This document shows, piece by piece, positions 58,701 to 64,000 of a stretch of DNA of 64,000 nt. The DNA comes from Chaetorhynchus papuensis (lineage: Eukaryota > Chordata > Aves > Passeriformes > Rhipiduridae), in the NCBI GenBank assembly GCA_013396525.1, contig VWYX01000874.1:1-64000 (forward strand), read 5' to 3'. Within the stretch, counting starts at the first letter, position 1, and each line of letters opens with the position of its first letter. A program made the translations under genes and the position numbers. Under the pieces are notes generated by a model that saw nothing but the letters and a program-made list of their open reading frames with translations, did no database searches and was not told the origin of the DNA.

Positions 58701-60639
58701 TACTGCTGGGACCTCCATAGAGAATTAAAAGATCCATGGACCCCTTCATTGCTGTGACCGCTGCCAGGTGCTGCACTTTTCCGAGTGCAGTTTCCAAAGG
58801 GAAACCCCTTTGGATCCCTGGCAATCCATGGAGTCAGGGTGAGAAGTGAACACAACAGGCATTGTTACAAATAAAAAAAATACAATGTTTCTGCTGGAGT
58901 CTTGTTAATAGTGATGCTGAAGAATCCAAAGCCAATTTTCCCTTCAGGAATTCTCTCTCCTGCACTGCTCTCCTGCCTTTTCCCCACTAGAAGGCAGAAG
59001 CGAGGTTTCATGAGAACATTTACCAAAAAAATACATTGCCTAGCAGGAAGATTTACAGCAAACTGACTGCTACTGGTTTTCTATGGTTTCATCACCTCTC
59101 TGCCGAGCACTTCCCAATTTCCGGGGTGCCAGGGCCTCCCCAGTCCCGACCCGGCCCCAGGGCTGTGTGCAGCACCCGTGGTGCCCATCGGTGGCTCTGA
59201 GGTGGGCTCTGCCTCCTCCAGCCTCACTGAGCACGCATGGAAGGATGTATTATCCAGCTGAAACTTCAGGGGGAATTTTAAAAGGAGGATTGTAATTAAT
59301 TGAGTTGGAGTTTGGCCAAGGCATAGACTTTAATATGTCTTCTTTCCTGGCTCTTTTTTTTCCCCCTTCTGCAGGCACAGGAGTTGTATAACACCCTTGT
59401 CTAGAGCTTTGACAAATTCCTGGCAGTCCTATTCCCATCAGGAAGGTCCAGCCATGGGGCTGGGGATCCATTCAGCCCTGTGTGGGTGCAGGAATGTCTT
59501 TGGTGTTCCCTCATCCAGGATTATCATCCTTAAAGATAAAATTGATGTGTACTGCATGCATTTAGTGAGAGCTACGGAGTGTTAGTGCTCCCTTTCAGCA
59601 CATTGATGCTTTCATGTTTTAAGCTCTTGGCTAAGCAAATCTTTGTACTTTTTTCCTCCTTTTCCTTCCTTAGCACCAATTAAGCTCCCCAGGCATATTT
59701 ATATAAAAATCCCTGCTCTTTCCAAAGCAGAAGCACTTTCTCTTTCTTCCCAACAGATTTGAAACCTCAGGATGGCTGCGGTGATTTTGCCAGCCAGCAA
59801 AGAGAACCAGCGTTCCCTCATTCATCTGGCAATCCTGCAATGCCATTTGCATAATGGGAAGTTTAGATCTTCCAATGTCACATACTCCCACTCGTTTACC
59901 ACCCTCATGTCCACTGGAAGTGCATGATGGAAGCGCTGGAACATTCCTAGCTCTTTGTTTCATACCAGCCTTGGATTGAACCAGTTGCTTAATTTTCCCC
60001 AATTCCTGCAGCACTGCAGGAGTTCCCGACATTTGTCCTACCAATGTGCTTGTCGGAATTGCTGTGTTGTTTCTGCTGCCTTCACTAATGGCTCCCTCCA
60101 AATAAAATGCCTTTATAGCATCAAGGAAAATAACAAGCACTTTTAAACCCCATTCTTCCTTGTTTTTCCCCCCCCCATAAACTGCAAAAATCTGCATATC
60201 TGATTGATGCAACTGCATCCTGATCTGAAGCCACGCTGCTTTTCTCTCACCACTCCCTTGAAAACCGGCTCTCATCTGCTGGCAACAATTTTTTCAGAGT
60301 TTTTTTTTGTCTGTACTGACAATAAACTTTCACCTCCATAATTATTTTGAATAGCAGAGTCACCTTTTGCCAGGATTGAGGCAAGAATTGCCTTCAGCCA
60401 GGCACCTGCAAGTCTCTCACTACCACAACTGTTTGTAGTGGTGTTATTTTTGTACATGTTCCGCAGCCTTTCCCAATTTTAACTGATTTCATTGCTCTGG
60501 TGTTCCTGTGATCCCGGCTAAATATGGATTCAGCACTGCCTCACAACCTGACAAGTCCATTCTTGTGAAGTGTTGTGGAATCTTTCATACACAAAGATGT
60601 GCTGGCTCTGATCCTTCACGTTTAATATACAACCATGGA
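58701..60639. other. Intergenic DNA, nothing identified
   Basis: It holds a 201-codon minus-strand open frame (59670-60275) with no recognisable domain. Otherwise I see no feature. Confidence 0.5.
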
Positions 60640-60905
60640 GTCAAAGAATTACGGAATCACAGAAGGGTTTGGGTTGGAAGAGACCTTAAAAATCATCTCA
60701 TTCCAGCCCCTGCCATTGCAGGGACACCTTCCACTATCCCAGGTTCCTCCAAGTCCCATCCAGCCTGGCCTTGAACACTTCCAGGGATCCACAGCTTCTC
60801 TGGGCACCCTGTGCCAGGGTCCCACCACCCTCACAGGGAAGAATTTCTGCCCAATATCCGATCTAAACCCACCCGGTGGCATTGCCACATGCCTTTTATG
60901 GGCAA
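60640..60905 (-). mobile_element. CR1 LINE 3'-end fragment
   Basis: The plus strand reads GGAATCACAGAAGGGTTTGG, GTTGGAAGAGACCTTAAAAA, CATCCAGCCTGGCCTTGAAC and CTCACAGGGAAGAATTTCTG, the reverse complement of a CR1 tail. Confidence 0.88.
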
Positions 60906-63734
60906 AAAAACCCCATTAGCGCTGACTTTTAATTAATGGATATATTAGATATTTAAAACCTGAGTTTAAAAGTCCTTCTGTTTATTGCTCCTATAAGCAG
61001 GGTTGATGACAAAAGCAGATGCACTCCATTACCCCTGTGACAGCAAACCATGTGGCTTCTTTGTGTTCCAGCTACATTTTGGACTTTAATTAAATATAGC
61101 ATCCCATTCCTTAGCTTTCCTCTCCACTGTGTCCCTTCACATCTTTTCATTTTTATTTTCCCCTTGTTTCCCCCCTCCCCATATTTTCCTTTTTAGAGCT
61201 CTCCCTGCTGCGAACCCCTAATTTATTATATCCGTGTGTGCCTCGGGTGAACTCTGAGCCCTTGCAGCTCCCACAGCACTGAGGTGGATGTGATCAGCAC
61301 TTGCTGAGCAAGGATTTGGGTTTCCCAGAGCTCAGGACATTTTGTACACTTCCCTTTTCTCCTGCCAGTGTGAAATAGATGTGACACATAATGTGATGCG
61401 TGATGGGAGGGTGTTCGGGGGGCCCTTTCCCAGAAAACCAGAGATACCCTCCGAAGGGCCTTCAGGATGGCTTTAGAGAACAAAAAGGGGGCAGGAAATA
61501 AAAAAAGCAGCCCCGAAGTTTTTGTTTTTAGTCCTTTTCACGGGCCATTTCTCGGTTGGTGCCGTTGCTATCGCTCCGGAGGGTGCTTTACACGCCCCTG
61601 TGAAGGGGGTGCCTGCGCCTCTGGGCAGCCCGATAAGGGCGGCTCAGGGGTGGTGGGCTCGGCCCTGACCACACAGCCCTTCCTTTCCCTTTCCTCCTGC
61701 TCCGAGGGGCCGGGACGTGTGGGAGGAGGGAGAGCCGTGCCCTCATTATCGCCTCTCTGCAGAGGAGCATCGGCAGCATCTGCCCGCGCTCTGTTTATCC
61801 CGTGCCTTTCCAGCCCCGGTGTTAAGAGGCTTTATCAGCTCCTTCAGGGACGCGGGAGTGGCCGCCCGGGACTCAATTTGGGCAGCTCAGACCTGCAGCC
61901 CTGAGCAGGCACAAAGGGATGGCCTCAGGTGGGGGTGCTGGGTCTGGGCCGGCAGAATCGCTCATTCCTAGGGATTTCTGTCAGCGCACCTTCGGGAGAC
62001 CAGGTTCCCTTCCAGCAGTTTCCTTCAGCAGGCAGGGATGTGCCAGAAATATCTTTTCATCCTCCCACCATCCTTCTTCAAAAGCTTTTTGCCCTCTGAG
62101 GAAGGACCTCAAGGGAATACCGTACACAGAGCTGATTTCCTCCCAGCTCCCCACAGCTGGGATCCAGTGGGAACAATGACCAGCCGTCCTCTGGGAGCCC
62201 CCACCCTCCCAGGCACCCACAGCCCTCGAGGGGGGCCAGTTTGGATGGTTGGTGGGCAAGCAGCCATCCCATATTCCCAGTGGCATGGCCCAGTCGCTCT
62301 GTACTAATCCACAACATTTATTTTACCTTTCTTAAACATTCTGTTGTGGAAATTCTCTTAAATACCAGTTTTGATTCTAGAAACTGGTGTTCCGCTTATG
62401 GGTGTGCTGCTGACCTGGAACCACTCAGGCACATAAATATCCAAGAGATTTTACACAGTCCTTTTGAGTTCCACCCAAATTTTTGCATGTTTTTAAGAGT
62501 TTTTCATCTGCAGATGTTTCAGGCCGGCAGCTGTTTTTTTGTGGCACGGCTGCTGTGATAGGTGAGCAGCCTCTGCAGACTGCTGTGATGGTGTATCATA
62601 AAATCATGGATAATTACAGATGTATGAAGAAAGTCAGGGAACAAGGGAGGAGTTGGAACATGGCCCAGGTGACAAATCTCATCCGAGTCCCTTCCCTGCT
62701 GTGTCACAGACCATGGGGAGGGGATCTGTTTTAGTGGATGTGTGTACACGTTATCAGCCTGCACTGGAAAACCTTTTATTTTATTCTCAGTTTCATCTCA
62801 CAGTAATCTTTCAAGTATTTCTACAATTGAGCAGATGTTTAATACCCAGGGACAAGCCTAGAATTGAAGGAAAGATATTTTCCAAGTAATTTGGGGGGAA
62901 CCTGACAAGAATTCCTTAGTGCTGGCTGGTAACTGTGTTTTCTTCCTCTTTTGATAGATTTGGTTGTGTCAAGGAAAGTCTCCATGGACTTGGTCTAACA
63001 AAGGCATGATGGATCTGACCCTCTGTAATCTTTGCCAATAGAGCTGGGAAAACCTTATTTTTTTCCCTCTATTGCTATCCTGCCAAACATCATTTTGCTC
63101 CCAGGAAGGACTGGCTTTGGATCTTGCTTGGTGCAATAGTTACCCACCTGGGCTTGTATCTTTTACCCAAGCATGCCAACTATTTTTGGGTTTTTTTCCC
63201 TTTGTATTGCCAAGGTTTTTCTGATTTATTGTGCCTCTGCTCTTTCTGAGGTAACGTTTATTATCTGGAAAGAAGATTTTCCTGATCAGTTGCCATAATA
63301 AACAAAGCAAATCTGCCTTAGGTGATTGCAGACATTGAGCACGCTTGGATCCCTGTTGCTCAGGATATATTGTGGGCCATAATGTATCTATGGGATGCAT
63401 GGATAGGAAATTCAGAGGGGAAAAAGGGCTCCTATCCCAATTAGGCTGGTGAAACTGAGGAGGGGAGAATGGTGAGAGACTCAGAAATGAGGATGTTACT
63501 TCTGATGCTCTAATGAAGAAGGAGAATCTGTTCAAACAGCTCTCCCAAAATTTCACTGTTCATTTAAAATGTGCTTCCTGCTTGTTAGGAACAACCTGCC
63601 AGGCTTGCTGGTACTGCTGTTGTTAATTACTGACTCAGAAAGCTGCATGAAGGAGGTTGAGGATTTAGATTCTTTGGATAATGTAGAAATTCAGCCTGGA
63701 AATGAGGGATGTGCCACCCAGGTTTATGGCTAAT
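60906..63734. other. Intergenic DNA with a CpG-richer patch at 61.5-61.9 kb
   Basis: No exon is recognised. The patch from about 61530 to 61900 has roughly 25 CpG and several GATA-type words in an otherwise CpG-poor neighbourhood. The rest is unremarkable. Confidence 0.4.
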
Positions 63735-63945
63735 GGAGGCATAGACTGCTTTGGGGTGGAAGGGACATTAAAGCTCATCCCATTCCACTCCTGCCATGGG
63801 CAGGGACATCTTCCACTATCCCTGGTTGCTCCAAGCCCCATCCAGCCTGGCCTTGGACACTTCCAGGGATCCAGGGGCAGCCACATCTTCTCTGGGGGTC
63901 CCCACCCTCACAGGGAAGAATTCCTTCCTAACTATTGACCAAAAT
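63735..63945 (-). mobile_element. CR1 LINE 3'-end fragment
   Basis: The series CTTTGGGGTGGAAGGGACAT, CTGCCATGGGCAGGGACATC, CATCCAGCCTGGCCTTGGAC and CTCACAGGGAAGAATTCCTT is a CR1 3' end in minus orientation, close in sequence to the copy at 60640-60905. Confidence 0.88.
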
Positions 63946-64000
63946 ATCTCCTCTTTAATTTGGTTCATCTCTAATTTTTTTATCTCCAGCACAGCAAGTG

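Noticed and set aside
61467..61904. 145-codon plus-strand open frame in the CpG-rich patch
   Set aside because: Its length fits locally raised GC, and no protein family was recognised. The regulatory reading of the patch is preferred.
1..64000. CRISPR arrays, insertion sequences, phage or other prokaryotic systems, and endogenous retroviral genes
   Set aside because: No regularly spaced repeats, transposase, integrase, gag/pol-like frames or LTR pairs were seen. The window is vertebrate chromosomal DNA.

Overview
This window is vertebrate nuclear DNA, most likely from a bird. The evidence is multi-exon genes with GT-AG introns, CpG-rich promoters, and repeats dominated by truncated CR1-type LINEs, whose 3' ends carry the avian 'GGTTGGAAGGGACC' type signature and its reverse complement. 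I cannot name the species. There are no prokaryotic operons, CRISPR arrays, phage or plasmid parts.

Two complete protein-coding genes fill the left 50 kb, both on the minus strand and head to tail. NAT10 (RNA cytidine N4-acetyltransferase) has 28 coding exons from 18351 down to 2111. Joined in frame they give 1021 residues with every phase consistent. CAPRIN1 (cell-cycle-associated RNA-binding protein 1, a stress-granule protein) has 18 coding exons from 49616 down to 24781. They give 705 residues, with an untranslated first exon inferred upstream in the CpG island. This order matches the human 11p13 order LMO2 - CAPRIN1 - NAT10 - ABTB2, which is known biology and not visible here. The left edge (1 to about 1.8 kb) should therefore face the convergent ABTB2 3' end, and the right 14 kb should lie upstream of LMO2.

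Layout: 1-1795, noncoding with polyadenylation-like signals on both strands; 1796-2110, NAT10 3' UTR; 2111-18351, NAT10; 18352-18610, GC-rich NAT10 promoter and leader with a hexanucleotide repeat and two CACGTG boxes; 18611-24780, CAPRIN1 3' UTR and intergenic DNA with several alternative poly(A) signals; 24781-49616, CAPRIN1; 48750-50280, CAPRIN1 CpG island, broken by a 114-base run of N; 50281-64000, no gene recognised, three CR1 fragments and several motif clusters that could be distal regulatory DNA.

NAT10 (ac4C writing on 18S rRNA, tRNA and mRNA) and CAPRIN1 (mRNA binding, G3BP partner) both act on RNA, but their adjacency is ancient synteny and not evidence of a joint pathway. I found no new biological system. 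The most notable signals are an apparent U12-type (minor spliceosome) intron inside NAT10, a GC-AG intron in CAPRIN1, an in-frame hexanucleotide repeat just upstream of the NAT10 start, and GATA/AP-1/TAL1-type motif clusters in the LMO2-side flank.
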